Shown one piece after another: positions 47,076-60,187 of a stretch of 64,000 bases of DNA (its first letter is position 1; every line of letters begins with the position of its first letter). Below the pieces are notes generated by a model, which saw only the letters and a list, made by a program, of their open reading frames with translations, was not told where the DNA came from and made no database searches. A program made the position numbers and the translations under genes. The stretch lies in NCBI GenBank assembly GCA_038501785.1, contig JBAMJR010000031.1, positions 11,999,501 through 12,063,500 on the forward strand, read 5' to 3'. Source of the stretch: Myoxocephalus aenaeus. Its lineage: Eukaryota; Chordata; Actinopteri; Perciformes; Cottidae.

Positions 47076-50000
47076 TAAGAATATATGACTGTTATAAGGG
47101 ATTTTAAGTATGTTTATAATACATCATAGACACGGGCGTCACAGCACGTGTTAACAAACAAATTAAGTAATTAGTAACCTTCGAGCCGTTCTCAATCCTC
47201 TCACTACCAAACTGTTAATTGTTGTACAGAAAAACAAAATTCTTGAACAAAGTGCCTTCTGAGCGTCGATACTTCAGATCAGCAGCAGTTCAGGAGAAAA
47301 AGAAACTGGGACGTCTGGAAAAGCTCCTCATTGCTTGTAAGCCCGAGCTGAAGCTAAAGTCACTTTCAGACAGCGTCTGGGTTTTTTGAGACTTCAACTT
47401 CTATTAAGCAGTCTCACTTGGATTGACACGCTCAAATTTAAATCATTACAAGTTGATAGGGATGTATAATACGCTCCACCTCAGCGGTGCGACCTCGCCG
47501 ATGACTCCCGCAATATATAAGAACAGGTAAAATCGGCTCTCACTTGCTCTCACACAAAGACAATATTTCACATTATTTCATTTGCTTTCAATATAACCCC
47601 ATGCTACTCCAACCAAAGCACCGTCTGGCATCTGTGTCTGCTAATAGGGCCATTAATATTCATATCTTCACGCAGATGAGATGAGAAATACACTAGCGAG
47701 CACCCGTTCACACGCGCAGAAGAAAGCACGCACACACACACACACATACACACACCACGAAGAGAAATCCGTTGGCTGCTGAAATATAATTACTTGACTG
47801 CTGGCTGCCATTTAGGACGATGCCGCGATAGATAATTGTTGTCTATCTTGCTCTCCATCTTTCTGTCCTTTCTCTGTATTTCTCTTGATTTCTGCTCGCC
47901 CTGTCACTGGATGTATTCTCCCACCATCTGTCTTCTCTGAAACACTGCATGGAAGATCCAACAATGCTGATTTGATTCAATTTACAAGTGTTTTATTGAT
48001 ATGATTTTCAATATGAACTGAATTGTGAAGGACTGTATTTCAAATACTGCGACACTGTAGCCTTCAAGCTATGAAACCACGACGAAGGCCACGAGAGACA
48101 GAAGGTTTTATTTTCACTCAAGCTTTGTGTGCTTCTAAGTACATAAATTCCATCTGGAGCAATTTAACAGCATTGGCAGTTTTATATTGTTCGAGTGTGT
48201 GACTTTGGCAACCTCGAGAACCCTCCCAGTGCCAGTGTATTACATGAGATGTCACAAAGGCAACTGGCATTTATTGTTGAGGCTGGAAGGCCTTTGTTGA
48301 CCTTGCAGTGTACATAACAGTCTCACCACAAGGTCTATGGGGGGATTTATATTGTACCCAAATAAAAAGAAAGCTGAACCTTGCTTAGTTGGTAGATGAC
48401 TTTGAAATATGAACAATGTTTTTCTGCTGTTTAACTTGCGATCGTCGCGGCAGGGTAAAAAGTGGTTGTGTGACTGTGAAAAATAATATTTGTGTTTTGG
48501 TTTTTAATAAATGTATCCATCAAGTCCTCCAAATTAGAATATGAAATATGACTTGGTCAAATTGGGGTAAAGTTAATTAATTATTGACTGACGATGGTCA
48601 GGCTCTATAACAGCGTCTCACTTTTTCAGATTTTCCTCCCAATATAATACGTTTAGTTTTTTAGCAGAAATATCAAAACCAACTAAATGAATACAAACTT
48701 GGTGAGAAAACTATTTAAATTGACACATGAATGTGAAATAAATTGCAATATCCTCTAAATCTATTACAAACATTGTGAACTTGCAAATTCATTAAAATAC
48801 ACATTTTGACACACATATAATCATTTATTTCATCTTCTTAGCCTGTGCCTTACTTATTTTCTGATACATGAAGGCTCAAAGAGATCGCTAAGGATTTGTT
48901 ATAGTATTACTTTAGAGGCTTTAAAGTCATGCCACCCATTTATTTCATTCTGTGTCCAGGGAAATCACATTATTTGTAATTCAGGCATGACATGAGCGCC
49001 TCAGTTTAAACAAGTGACTGGACTAAGCCCATGATACAGTTTGCTGTTTATTACATTATATTATATGATTAAGTATACATATATCTTCAGCAAATCGGAG
49101 TGAAGTGGGTACATTATGGCAGGTGGCTCTTTTGCTTTGGCAAACAAGAGTCTACATGGCTCAAACTATAAGATAAAGCCTCCATACGGGCATTGTATCT
49201 CCCAGATCTTATCACACACCTGAGAGCTGCTGTCCAGCATGTGTGTTTATGCTGCCTTCCCTCTCGGTCTTCACACAAAACACCACTGTCTCAGGCATTT
49301 AAAGGAATACTCACATCCACATAAATGTGTACATATACTGTATATTTGTTAAGTACAATGCAAACTCTCCTGAAAGACATGTTTCACACCAGATCTCATC
49401 TCTTGGCTCAGTGGAGGAACATTTACAAGTACGTTTGTATATGTGCAGAGGTAAAACAATAGAGAGAATTTATGTCTGTGTAAAAGCAACATCCCCTTGT
49501 GGTACACGCCACGCCGCCATGCTATCTTAAATCAAACCGAGAGAGAGTCACACACTGATTCCCCCTTCTCTAAACACGGTGACTGTTTACCGTAGAAGAT
49601 TGGAGACCCCTGTCTGTCCTGGTAATCATGACGCTGTTGTGTGTCAGGGGGGTCGTTGAACATTGGACATGGAGGGAAAGAGTGGGGAAAAAAGAGAGCT
49701 GCCCAAATGTTTTGTATTAAAAGAAGGACACATCTTGAGCCTTGTCCTTGGTACATGTTGATGTATTAGCAGACAGTTGGCCAGTGTTTTTGAAATTATA
49801 ACTGGTTGAATTGCTTTCACTCCCAAATGGGTTTACAGTGTTCTGAATTAAATGCTTCAAGTATTCCATTACAGGCCAACGCAATGCACCAAGAACAATA
49901 AGGGATTTCTTGTTTTGACTAATGCTCCATTTAGTGGCTCCCAGTTTTGATGGTTGTTCAAATACCTGGAGGGTTGAATCAAGAACTCACATGGTGGATC

Positions 50001-51430
50001 AAATCTACATTTTCAGACGGATGTCTGCCCTCAGCTGACTCACTCGGGGGAAAGAAATCTCTATTTTTCACACAGTCCAATGAATGATTTAGATATGTTG
50101 CAGCACAGTATTAACTCCATTAGTCATTTAGTCATTGTAGATTTGTGTAGGATGAAAGAATGATAACACAATATTCCGAATATTTTTGGCTGGAAAACAA
50201 AGTGTGCTGAGGTGAGGGTGGCTGATCAATCCGTGTTGACGCTATGTGTGTTCGTAAATCCCTTTGAAATTAGTGACCACAAAAAAAACATGGCCTTCTT
50301 GAGTTTGGACAAATCAGTGACCTGATTATTCCGTTGATTTGAATCAAATCAGTATTAACTCCATTAGTCATTTAGTCATTTGAATCAAATCAACCTAGTA
50401 AATTGAATGTGACTTAAAGGTCCTTGATGATATTTATTCTATGCAAATACATTACAGCAGAACTTAACTCACAGATGGACATTACGATACTCTTGAAGTC
50501 ACATGTCAAGAAAAAGTATTTTTCTCAGAGGAAAGGCTGAGCGTTTATTTCACTGGTTTAACTCCGGGGATCCACGATGGTCTGGATGTCAAGACCTCCA
50601 AATTGGCTTTTAAGAACAAGAGTGAGGAAGAGAGACGACCAGAGAGCACTGAAGTGTTTCCTGTTGGCGAATGTAAGAAATGTGTGTAGACAGAGATGGA
50701 GAAAAAAACAGTTTTAAAAGGTTTTTAAAGGGGAATAAGATATAAAGAAATAAAAAGAGAGAAAGAAATAGAGTTGAAGTATTTCCTCAGGGGTGAGAGC
50801 TGTCTTTTAGACGGGTGTTTGAAGATTGTGAATCAATTCTCTATGGATATTTATCATTTCCCTGTGGATGTGCAATCCCAACCAGCTGCAATTTATCAAG
50901 GTACACATGCAGGGAGAAAGAGGGCGTGGCTGCAGAGGATGCGAGCACCCTCATCTTATCTCAAGATGGGTTGAAATGAGCGCTATTTGGATAGAAACAC
51001 GTTTGAGGACACCGTATAAGTAATTGTTCACACAGGACATCTGCAATATTAATGGATGATTTGCATGAGATAAGAGCTCGCTGTAATTACAGAGATGGGA
51101 GCTTGGACCGCACCAATTCCATCACACCAAAAATGTAAGAGGCACATGAATTCAGTGAATACAAATGACTTGTTTGAACATTAAGAATATGAGAATAAGA
51201 GGTTTCACATCAATTGACAACTCAAGGTGAAAGTGTGTGTGTTGAGTTGGTCTGGTGATGGTTAGACAAGACTTATTTTGTATCGTTAGGGTAATACTAC
51301 TACTTTTATTGATAGGTTAAATGTTTGGTTCTTTATCGATATTTTCATCAGTTATTTTTCATTGCTTAAATATATAGATGTACAGATATTCTGCATATCT
51401 ATATTTTAATTGGTCAGAACCAGGTAGCGG
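47076..51430. other. Non-coding stretch, no gene seen
   Basis: AT-rich with short CA tracts (47729-47752). It includes a templated-insertion-like duplication at 50106-50392 (see findings) and an evenly composed block near 51050-51115 with the octamer ATTTGCAT at 51059-51066. No protein-like exon. Confidence 0.55.
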
Positions 51431-51439
51431 TACCCATCC

Positions 51440-51660
51440 CTGCTTTCAACCGATTGCTCCACCCTGGTTCAGAGGTAGAGATGTGTCCCTGTTTCAAGTG
51501 GAAGTTTTCACTGGCCGGTGTCATTAGAGGAAAAGTCACTGAATCACCAAAGGATTCATCATCTGAAGACATGAATGTCGGTGTAAAATTTAATGGCAAT
51601 CCATTCAACAGTTTTTCAATCAATCTGGACCAACCAACAGGACCATTATTAAGTACTGCA
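51440..51660 (-). repeat. Interspersed repeat, copy 2 of the family at 23880-24130
   Basis: On the minus strand it reads 'ctgttgaatggattgccat', 'acaccgacattcatgtcttc' and 'gatgatgaatcctttggtga', collinear with copy 1 in opposite orientation. Confidence 0.65.
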
Positions 51661-52583
51661 ACCTTTTTTATTGGCATTTCATATTTTTAAAACAGACTGT
51701 GGGTCTTTTTTAAAGGCCAGCCATTATCACGACTTGAGGTTTGACATGAACAGTATTTACAAAGCAAAAACTGCTGACATGAACACAGCATTAATATATT
51801 ACAGTACTTTCTACTTTTAACCTTGTACTTGTCCGAACAATGGAGTGCTGGAAAAGAAGAAAGAAAAAGAGCGGAAAAGACGGATGGAGTACACCTATGG
51901 TACATGAGTAAAGTAAAAATGCTTACATGAGGACACGTAAGATGAATATTGGGCTATTTTTCCCATAACTGAAAAGGCTGGGTTGGGATTGATAGTCAGC
52001 AAATATTATTTGGCAGTGGGAAGGCTTTAGAGATTAAATCTTACTCAACTTAATTGAATTGCGACCACAATCATATCAAGCATGCTTTAGATTTATTCAG
52101 TGGTGTATAAAGTACCCAAAAGCCGTACTTGAGTAAAAGTAAAGATACCTTACTGGAAAATTACTCCAGTAAAAGTAAAAGTCACCTATTAAAATACTAC
52201 TTGAGTAAAAGTCTTAAAGTATCTGATATTTTCTGTACTTAAGTATCAAAAGTATTTTTTCTGATATAAAATGTACTTAAGTATTGAAAGTAAAAGTACA
52301 AGTACATGCTTTTAATAAAAAAGCAAAGGGTCAGAATTTTGAGAATTATGAAGTTTATTCTTTTAAGTGCTGTGGTCACCGTGACCAAGGACCAGGAGTT
52401 GTGTTGATACAATAACTGGGTTGGCTGGGATCCATCCATATATATTATGTTCAACATAATATATTGTACCTAAGTATACTTTTGCATCTACTATGAACTT
52501 ATCATCATAATTCTCCAAAAAGCAATATGACACTATGAAGGACTTGTAACAGTGTGGTTATAAGTATGCTCATTCCGCCCGCC

Positions 52584-52690
52584 GTGGGTCTCTTGGTACC
52601 GGTCTGTGGGTCTCTTGGTACCGGTCTGTGGGTCTCTTGGTACCGGTCTGTGGGTCTCTTGGTACCGGTCTGTGGGTCTCTTGGTACCGG
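52584..52690. repeat. 22-bp tandem repeat, five copies
   Basis: The unit contains GTGGGTCTCTTGGTACCGG and is repeated from 52584 at exact 22-base steps. The first four copies are identical and the last has changed at its end. The unit corresponds to a subterminal motif of the nested hAT remnant. Confidence 0.95.
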
Positions 52691-53141
52691 GCCACAGAAA
52701 GAATGAATGAAACATTTCAATTAAATAAAAAAAAATCAAGGCCGGAAAGATGTTTTATTGTGAAAAATGACCGCATACATCCGTCTGTGGTAACCTCAGA
52801 CGGAACCTCTTGACACATGTCAAGATGTTACGTTACCCTAAAAATGAAACGTAAGTCTGTTTCAACTCTGTCGGTGATCTGGAAACCAAGGCAGAGTATC
52901 CTGAGATCGCCAAAAAAGCATGAAAACCTGCTTCCATTTCAACATCCTGTCTTTGTGCAGCGGGTTATAAGTTAAGCAGTAGACTGGACTAAAGGTTTAG
53001 TTAGCAGTAGAGTCAGTAGACTGGACATAACGAACACACGCCAGGTGTCGTTGTCTCCTGTCTTTCCGAGGTCGGACCCGGTCTGTGAAAATATTGTCTT
53101 CACGTAACCGGTCCGTGACGCATAAAGGTTTGGGAGCGCTG
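52584..53141. mobile_element. hAT (Charlie/ZBED-like) remnant nested in the larger hAT element
   Basis: Its right end, read inward, is CAGCGCTCCCAAACC followed by CGTCACGGACCGGTTACG, which I recognise as the terminal region of a widespread hAT family. The left part retains the family's GGTACC/GACC motifs, amplified into the 22-bp repeat, but the left terminus is missing, so no target duplication can be shown. Confidence 0.65.
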
Positions 53142-53457
53142 GACTAGAGGATGTAGAGGGAAAATGCAGAATATTGTGATTCGCAAAACCTGCTTGGTGG
53201 AGTCTGTGTTCCACCACAGTCCCCGATGTTTTTTTTTTCTTTTTCTAAAGATAGATTTGATTTTGTAGCGAGTAACGAAGGTTTCAGGAGAAATGTATCG
53301 GAGTAAAAGTATCATTTTTCTTTGCAAAATGTAGTGAAGTAAAAGTAAAAGTAAACAGAAATATAAATAGTAAAGTAGAGTACAGATATCCCCAAAAACT
53401 ACTTAAGTACAGTAACGAAGTATTTCTACTTCGTTACTATACACCACTGGATTTATT

Positions 53458-55915
53458 ACCTACAACCTGCAGCTTCCTGAACAAGTCCTGAAATGTGTGG
53501 CGGGTGGAGAATGTGGGCATGCTTCGGTATCTCAGGAATCACTAGCCTGTGAGAACGAGAGACAGAGAGAAAAGCAGTGAGGGTGATATCGTCCGTGTGT
53601 TTACAGCTGAGCGACAAACACAAATGCATTTTTGAAATCTGATTCTTTGGAAGGATTTGTGTAGTTTCTCAGCAGCCTTTTGGCAGAAGAAGAAAGAAAC
53701 GAGAAATGGCTGCTTGATAGAAAACAAACAGGCAGGTCGTTATGCTCCCCGGGAAAACTCTAAATGTGTTGTTTGATGCGTCATTGTCCAGCTGCAAATT
53801 AAAACCTTTGGAGGTTTGTGGCCCTTTTTAAAATGGAGAGAAAGAGTTTTGTTTCAAAATGAGACCTCCACTGTGCAAGTATATAACACCCACTGTACAC
53901 TGGCAAATTGGGTATGACATGAATAGAAAAGACATTATAGAACACTATTAAAGCTTTGAGTCATTCATAGGCCTCCACTTATCCATCCATAGACCTTGCA
54001 AACAGAATTGCCTCACTTTCGGAAATTGATGAAAAGTTCAAGTGTTAAGTGTCAATTATTTCTCAGTGGTGTAGCGATGTCATAGGGGTGGTCTGCTGAG
54101 GCTTCCCACCACTTGATTGTTGACAGAACTTGAAATCTCAAATCTCCCTGCTGAGGAAACAGTGGTCTAAGTGGCATGGGTCAACACTGCAACCGGTGGT
54201 GTAACATTGTCAACTAATGGTGTTGTCACGACCGGGTGTTGCGTTGAGGAAAACAAGGGAAAAGACTTATACTGGAAACAAACACAACTACAGCTCGACG
54301 GCGATGCAAACACACGGGTATACAAAGACAATCTGGCAGGGGACAAGGGAAAGCAGGGGGAGTATATGAGAGGGGAAACACAGGTGTAGGGCAATCAGGA
54401 GACACTGGGGAGTCACACATACACATTGAACTAACAAGGTGTTACAGGTATCACTGTCTCATCTCCTTCTGGAGATGCTCTTTCCTCTTTTGTTGCCATT
54501 GTCATCAGAAAGTTTTATCTTTCTGTTTATAGAAGTTTATGAATGAGCCATGGTGTATTTGCTTATTTCCGTGTGTGGTTAGTAGCTCCGGTTTGAACTA
54601 TTCTCATCCATTTGATACCAGTTCAAAGAGGAGAGAGTTGTTTCGCTAGGTAACCCTGAAAGTTCAGATAGACGCCAGCAACAGTGAAAAAACGTATCAG
54701 CCTTGTTTATTTCAATCGGTCCACTGCGTTTGCAACGCAGTCGTGGCTGAAAAACTGTTAAACCTCAACTTTTGCTGCAGTGCAACTTCATCCAGCCCGG
54801 TGCTGCATTGAACAGTAAACACAAGCAAACACACATTGCTGCTTACATGAACAACATACTTACGATTGACAAAATATTGAATGAGTGTCACCCTAATATC
54901 TCCCCAAAGTTTTAAAATAATGTCTCCTAGTATTATAAATATATTAGGTTGTGCAGTGTTTTTGTGTCTGATAAGCCTTTGAATAAGGCTGTCAGTGATA
55001 AGCCACAAGTGGTGAGAAAGGCAAGACCGAGTGTAGCGGCGTTCCATCGGCGTTGTTTTTATTAAGCTGCTAAAGCGCTGCAGACACAGTGAGTTCCCCT
55101 TCCCACGCGCATGACAGGAGACCCGTTCATTTCCTTGTCTTCGGTTTTATTTTGAGCAGCAAAAAACGCTAACAAAATACACAGACACTAATAAATGGTC
55201 TAAACGATCATACGATAAAAGAACTATCTGCTCTCATGCCTAATGCAGCTCTTCCTTACACCTGCTGCCATCATGACATCATTAAATCACCTGGCTCGAG
55301 CGTAAACATCTTTCAGAATATTTTGCATATAGTTCCTACACTGTGAGCATAATTCTGAATATTAAATTATAAACACTCCACACAAATTTCAATTAACCAA
55401 AAACACACTTGTGGCTCTTACACCGAGACTCTTTCATCTCAGACACTTGAGAAAATTCTGGGAATCCCCTCAAATACTGAGGCATTTCTATTTCTATTTG
55501 TGAACAATCACTGCCTCGAACTTAAACAGCACCAAACATGCACGCCCCTGCTTTGTTCGGCCGAACATACAATAGGCGGTGCTCTACCCTGCCTAGGTGA
55601 TATTTACCCTAAATTTAATTGATTGCGTTGCTTAATTGAAACATTACTCAAACAGGCCTTCATATCATATTTCAATGTCCCATCGGCCCTGATTTGTATC
55701 ACTGCTTATTCTTAGGTCGGGATATTGTAAGGTCCTATGCCTGGAGGTGGTAAGGCACCTGTGAATGTACACCAACTTGGCTAACAGTGCAGCAGCGTTC
55801 TTAGAAACGTTGCCATTGTCTGTTGGGAAAAGTTGTCCAACCTTCAATTGATCTAATCTGTCAGCCCCCCTCCTCTCCATGTTTTCTTTCTTTCTTAATT
55901 CGTTTCCACAATGTT

Positions 55916-55917
<2 letters not shown>
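53458..55917. other. Non-coding stretch, no gene seen
   Basis: One segment, about 54220-54425, is richer in GC and reads like part of a dispersed fish repeat ('gggaaacacaggtgtagggc'), but it has no clear ends. Otherwise unremarkable. Confidence 0.5.

Positions 55918-55957
<40 letters not shown>
55918..55957. repeat. (CT)n microsatellite
   Basis: About 19 units within a longer pyrimidine-rich region (55870-56260). Confidence 0.97.
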
Positions 55958-55959
<2 letters not shown>

Positions 55960-56336
55960 CTTCCCTCTTTCCATCTGTTGCTATCTCTTATTCCCCCCTC
56001 TTCCTCCATCTGTCTCAGAGGAGGTTTCACTAACAGGGTACTTGACAGGAGAGAAGAGTACAGGGAGAGTGGCCTTTTTATAGCAAGTCAGCTAGTCATC
56101 CAAGGCTAATTAAATATTGCTTTTGAGTGCTCTGAGTCTCTCTCTCCTGTCTCTTGCTCTCTCTTTTTTAAAGTGGCTGCTTTTCCTGAACTGAATTAGC
56201 ACTCTTCCCTCCTTCTCTCTCTTACTTTCCTCCTCTGTCTCACTAACTCTTCATCCCCCTTTTCACAGTCACTGCCTTGGGCTCCTTACACTCAAATTAA
56301 CCTTTCACTATTAAAATCACACAGGGGAGCAGTAGC

Positions 56337-56339
<3 letters not shown>

Positions 56340-56414
<75 letters not shown>
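56340..56414. repeat. (GT)n microsatellite
   Basis: About 37 uninterrupted units. Confidence 0.98.
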
Positions 56415-56415
<1 letters not shown>

Positions 56416-59409
56416 CAGAGTCTACAGGTTCAACCTCAGCCCCTGTCCATGTAATTGTGAATTAGAGTCCTAAATGAGCTCTACTTCGCCGAGCTAATCA
56501 AGAGACCCCGTGAGGTGGAAAAGGTAAGTGAAAAAGGAAAGCACCTAAAAAGGAGGCTTTATAGGAGAAAAAATAGGGGGGCGGGGTGGAGAGGAGGAAC
56601 CAGGAAAAAATAAGGGAAAGAAGAAGAGACACAAAAGTGGGATACTGGAGTGGCTGCTCGTTCCAACATATACATGGCAGTGTTGATTGGTGGGAAGTCA
56701 GTGAGGGATTATGTCTTTGTAACCGCACAAGTGACTCCTGCTGGTTGGTCAAATAGTAGGAACTTTGGGTAATAATGTAAAGCTTCAATGCACTAAATTC
56801 TACCAGAGTGCCTCCTCCCTGGTATAGGAGACAAGCAGCTTCTTGCAGCAGAAGCACCACCTCCCCTTGCCGACAGTGGATTTTGCAGTGACAATGGCCA
56901 CAATGCATTTAAAAGGAAATCACACATTACAAAGGCTGACCAGTCTCAGGGCAAGAAATTAGTAAATTGCTAAATCTGGCAGCGTTCCTGTTCCTTTTTT
57001 AGATTGCTGCCTTCGTTGTGTAACTTAATTTCTGCCAGTATCCTCAGCAATAAGGGTTTACTGTTTCAATAGCCAGACCTAGCTGTTGTCTCTTTAAACA
57101 AAAAGGAATGCGGGTGTATAAATGTCAAGAACATTTAGTTGCATCGTTTGTTAGGGAAATATGATTTGCCTGCTCCAGTTTTGGATGTGTCAGGGATTAC
57201 ATGTCAATATGCACTTGTTACTACACGCATAGTGTCTTTTCAAAATAAACTTCCGTTCTCACAGGAAGTCAGGTTTAGGCAACAAAGTAACTTACATGAC
57301 GTTATCTTGACCGACTGCGGGAAAGTCCCAATATATTTTGAACCCATCCAGCACCCCTTCCGCCTCGTGTGTGGACTATCTTGTACTCCGTTCTACTGCT
57401 TCCATGCATCGGTGTTGGACCTGAGCACTGACCAAGCTGCGGTTTTTGAAGCATTGGTAGTGAGTGGGTTGGGTTTTCATGTAGGCCTCTTCCAGCTCAG
57501 CTGTTACTCCTTACACCAGTGCATTTGAATACGGTCCACTAGTATAATAGTCAAAGTACACCTCACTCCCTGTACCACTTCAAATCTCTCGAAGGAAGCC
57601 AAGCCGAGGCCCACTCACCAGCCCCAGACAATGAATAAAATTCTGTACATCCATCTGACTTTTGAAATTTTAAACATGAGGTGACTCTGTGGTTGCATTT
57701 GGTATGGAGAGCCAAGCAAACTTGCCTCCAGGGCTGGAAATTAAGCTTTCCCACTTATAAATGTTACATGCTACTGACAGGATGTGTCCAACAGGCTGAA
57801 AACCACATTGTCAGCCTGTTGGATACAGCAGCCAAGAGTGGACGGCTGGAAATTAGACCCTCCAATTTCCAAGTGTTGAAGATGAGGAGAGGCAAGGGGA
57901 GCAGAAGGGGCAGGAGACACGAGTACAAGAAGTACAGAGAATTAAACAAATAATTGCACTTCTCTTTGGCTTGCAGAGAATTAAACAAATAATTACACTT
58001 CTCTTTGGCTTGTTGGCTTCCAGATGATTCTTTTAAAAGAAATATATTACTAAATGCTAAAACTAAAGCTTTTTTAGTAGAAGAAAGGACGTTACCTATT
58101 GAGCTATTAACGCCACTCTTTCTCTCAGTGCTTGTGTAGAACTGGACAAAATGGAGAAGCAGTATACCCTCAAAGAGTGATGAAAGGGTCCAAGCACCAT
58201 GCAGCAACTGACCCATGAAGATTTTTAGAGGAGGAAAAAGATGAAAGTGATGAAGATTAGATTTTTTTTTATCAGTCACAACCAGACAGCATACCACAAC
58301 TTGATGATCATGTCACCACATTTTCTGATAACCAACTCATTCTCACTTGTAACTCATCAAATACAGATGATTGGTAAGTGCCTCTCGCCGTCCAATAACA
58401 ACCCACTGAGACACTCTTTGGTGTCTATTTGACATTTTTCCCGAGCTTTCAATTCACTGTATTATAAACCCATGGAGGTGAAGTTTGATGGCTCAAACAC
58501 TGGACTTTCACCCAGGAGACTGCTGTTTGTGTGCCGTGTGAAACGGCAGTTATGTTAAAAGTACTTACTAACCAAGTACTCATGTTTCCTAAACCTAACC
58601 AATTGATTTTGTTGCATAAGTAAACCTAAAATCTAAGTAAACATACTTAGTACTTGGGGAGTATTGGAGACTAGTTTATTTTGTCTTTAAATCCTCAACA
58701 GTCTACAATCACCTTCATAGTTTACATAATTCACAGGAAAAGCAACATGTTTCTCCAACTCAGCCGGTGGCCTTGGGGTCTTGAAAAGTTCAGCTGCAGG
58801 GCAGTCAATCGCTGAGCGACACTGTGTCATCTTGTATGTGTTTTATTATTTTATTTTTTTGACAGCGGGGGTTAAGAGAAATATTAATACTGGAAACCAC
58901 CTGCTTTTAAACTTGGATGGTCAAAACTGAAAGCTAATTTTAGAATCAAAATCTTTCTTAGTTGACAAAACAGATAAAGGCGTAATTTCAAACCTACTGA
59001 ACGAACAATCAAGAAATGGGTCAGTTTAATATTTTTCGCAATGCAGCAGTACAACAAGAATTGGTCTACTCTTCAGCTATATAAACCTTTACATGATACA
59101 GCTGTAAATATGAAAACAAACAGCAGCAATGTATCTCTCACCAATCATTCCAAGCATGTGCCAGCTAGTAAGCACAACCGAAAACAATCTTTGGCATAAA
59201 CCACGAAGCAATTGACTAATATTTAAATCAAAACTCACTCCAAGTTTGACCTTGGTGTGTGAACAACCAATGCAATGCAATGAAAAAAGAAAAGTTCAGA
59301 AATGTTCTCCAAACCTTTGGCAACCTACTTAATCCACAAATCCATTTATATTCTCCATGAATTACAATTCAAAATGCAGCCGGTGAGTCTGTTGGATTGT
59401 TTCTCTTCT
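56415..59409. other. Non-coding stretch, no gene seen
   Basis: Contains a 13-bp hairpin at 57787-57823 and a 39-bp tandem duplication at 57936-58013. The open frame 57139-57528 has no recognisable domain. Segments at 57240-57330 and 58560-58640 resemble pieces of dispersed fish repeats ('cctaaacctaaccaa'-type motifs). Confidence 0.5.
57936..58013. repeat. 39-bp tandem duplication
   Basis: Two adjacent copies of a unit starting AGAGAATTAAACAAATAATT differ at only two or three positions, so the duplication is recent. Confidence 0.95.
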
Positions 59410-59419
59410 GGTGTGTGTG

Positions 59420-59465
<46 letters not shown>
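59410..59465. repeat. (GT)n microsatellite
   Basis: About 27 units with one TT interruption near the start. Confidence 0.97.
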
Positions 59466-59466
<1 letters not shown>

Positions 59467-59754
59467 TTCTCGGAGACAGGTGGAGTAATTATTGGCAGAC
59501 ATAAAAGACATAGGAAGGAAACTAATAATTGAATCTTGTTTAAAGGCACATTTTCTGTGTTTATTCTTATAATTTGTGTGAAAAATAAGAAATAGCCACC
59601 CAATTACTTAATCTCAATATTCACATTAGTATCATAAAAAAATATTTTGTGTATGTCTAGGTCTCCCTCTAATTGTCTGGCTGATCTACAGTACTGGCTG
59701 TCTCTCTCTCTTTTTCTCTCCAAATGACTGGCACTGACATTGACTGACACACTG

Positions 59755-59756
<2 letters not shown>

Positions 59757-59833
<77 letters not shown>

Positions 59834-59851
59834 GAGAGAGAGAGAGAGAGT
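59757..59851. repeat. Compound (GT)n(GA)n microsatellite
   Basis: About 37 GT units, then TTA and about 9 GA units. Confidence 0.97.
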
Positions 59852-60001
59852 CATGTTGAGCTCACAGATGGGCGAGCAGAGGATGATTAGAGTGGTATTA
59901 CATTGACGCTAGGTTGGCACGCACAGCTTTAATTACCAAGTGCAGCAAACACACACAGACATTTCGCGATACACACATATTTACACAGACACACAGACAC
60001 A

Positions 60002-60002
<1 letters not shown>

Positions 60003-60054
<52 letters not shown>

Positions 60055-60072
60055 CACACACACACACACACA
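60003..60072. repeat. (CA)n microsatellite
   Basis: About 34 units with an AA interruption near 60054. With the (GT)n at 59757 it forms a long potential inverted repeat. Confidence 0.97.
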
Positions 60073-60187
60073 AACACACATACACTGAGACACAAATTCA
60101 TGCAAACACTACATACATACATACATAGCTAAAATACCTTATGCACAAAAACATAAGCAAATACAGATAAAATATTGAAACATAATA

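Larger units (their letters stand above)
52098..53449. mobile_element. Non-autonomous hAT element with perfect 8-bp target duplication
   Basis: Begins CAGTGGTGTATA and ends TATACACCACTG, a perfect 12-bp inverted repeat. GATTTATT occurs at both 52090-52097 and 53450-53457. The terminal regions are made of repeated AAGTA/AAAGTAAAAGT-like motifs (subterminal repeats on which a transposase could bind). The middle holds a remnant of another hAT element. The right 290 bp are shared with the partial copy at 1-240. Confidence 0.93.

Noticed and set aside
57139..57528. 129-codon open frame
   Set aside because: No recognisable domain; part of it overlaps sequence resembling a dispersed fish repeat.
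57764..58297. 177-codon minus-strand frame
   Set aside because: It crosses a recent tandem duplication and shows no protein-like features.
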